Part shown: positions 63,346 to 64,000 of the stretch, piece by piece | Position numbering within the stretch: the first letter of the stretch is position 1 | Layout of the letters: every line of letters starts with the position of its first letter | DNA from: Ficedula albicollis | Taxonomy: Eukaryota; Chordata; Aves; Passeriformes; Muscicapidae | Assembly: GCF_000247815.1 (NCBI RefSeq) | Contig: NC_021673.1 | Coordinates: 47,924,069-47,988,068 of the forward strand | DNA length: 64,000 bases | Reading direction: 5' to 3' | Made by a program: the position numbers and the translations under genes | The notes under the pieces: generated by a model | What the model saw: the letters and a program-made list of their open reading frames with translations, nothing else | Databases searched by the model: none | Told to the model about the DNA's origin: nothing

Positions 63346-64000
63346 ACCTCTGAGGGTTTTTTTTTAAAATTTGTTTTTTAAAGCGTTTGGTTGTCTTTCA
63401 AAAGAAATAACAGATCTGGGAGAAATTCTGCTGTGAAAGGAGACCAGCAGCAAGAGGAATGAACTCATGGGGTACACTCTTAGTAGGTGAAGTGATGATC
63501 TTATAGCATACATGACATGGAGACTTCCTTTAGCAAAAATACAAGCCTTTGCCTTTCTGTGCTGGGTAGAGGCAGCTGCTTCTTAACTGGATCCTGGCTG
63601 GAAGGAAGAGTCTGTATCAAAATAAGCATATATTGCCTTTTGCAAGGGGCAGGGGGTGGGATAAAGAATGTCTCTAGTGCAGACAGGGTCCATCCTCATT
63701 TGTATCATCAATTAATCAATCAATCTTCCATTTTATAGAATGTTTCTTGAGTAGTCCTTGTTTGTTGCGTTCATCAGGTAGTAGAACAGGCAGGCAAAAT
63801 GCAGGGTTTGGTTTGTCTCACAAATTGAAAACAAAGCAGTACTTCATCTATGCCACTCTTCATGTGATTTCATTAGCCCTTATCCTTTATCAGGCAGAGC
63901 AGATGTTCAAGGGTAAATGTAACAAAAGCCCACATAACTCACACAAAATTATTTTTATTATCTTTGGAAGGCAAGCTATTTACAGCAGTGAAATAACAGA
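63346..64000. other. Non-coding stretch to the window edge
   Basis: AT-rich again, starting with T-rich runs at 63358-63380. No gene is recognised. A 73-codon frame (63517-63738, plus) is probably chance. Confidence 0.6.

Overview
No protein-coding gene, tRNA, rRNA or bacterial-type feature can be supported in this 64 kb. The sequence is AT-rich vertebrate nuclear DNA. It has stop codons in every frame, few microsatellites, and a handful of old CR1 LINE fragments (about 9.5-10.0, 30.2, 38.5, 41.7 and 46.6 kb). CR1 as the main recognisable repeat, with no Alu, B1 or L1-type elements, points to a sauropsid, most likely a bird. The window reads as a gene desert or the inside of a very long intron. 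The longest open frames (up to about 157 codons outside the poly-C) look like chance: none has a recognisable domain or a convincing exon structure.

Layout. 1-9.5 kb is plain AT-rich DNA with one triple tandem repeat (5.03-5.24 kb). 9.5-10.03 kb is a CR1 fragment covering the end of the reverse-transcriptase ORF. 11.7 kb has a G-quadruplex-type C-rich tract. 12.0-15.0 kb holds two near-identical tandem duplications (162 and 587 bp). 15-34 kb is mostly featureless, with tandem duplications at 21.6, 23.2 and 30.2 kb, a long miRNA- or MITE-like hairpin at 26.4 kb and an ancient amniote repeat at 28.2 kb. 34-46 kb holds three more short tandem duplications and CR1 remnants. 50-60 kb has a composite microsatellite, an ancient palindromic-type repeat (51.4 kb), and a 14-bp-arm hairpin carrying two opposed GATA motifs (55.7 kb). 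At 59.85-60.26 kb a 202-bp segment is duplicated with the 3' end of the Illumina adapter between the copies. At 62.8-63.35 kb the only CpG island of the window is split by 354 uninterrupted C residues.

Two themes deserve attention. First, about ten tandem duplications of 63-587 bp, mostly two-copy and about 97-99.5% identical, occur in one window. One has adapter sequence exactly at its junction, so at least that one, and perhaps many, are assembly artefacts (alleles or reads joined in tandem) rather than biology. Second, the CpG island at the right end probably marks a promoter or first exon. A strong minus-strand splice-donor match lies 250-350 bp to its left, so a minus-strand transcript starting in the island is the simplest model, but it is unproven. 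I found no convincing undescribed system; the best biological candidates are the 26.4 kb hairpin and the CpG-island transcript.
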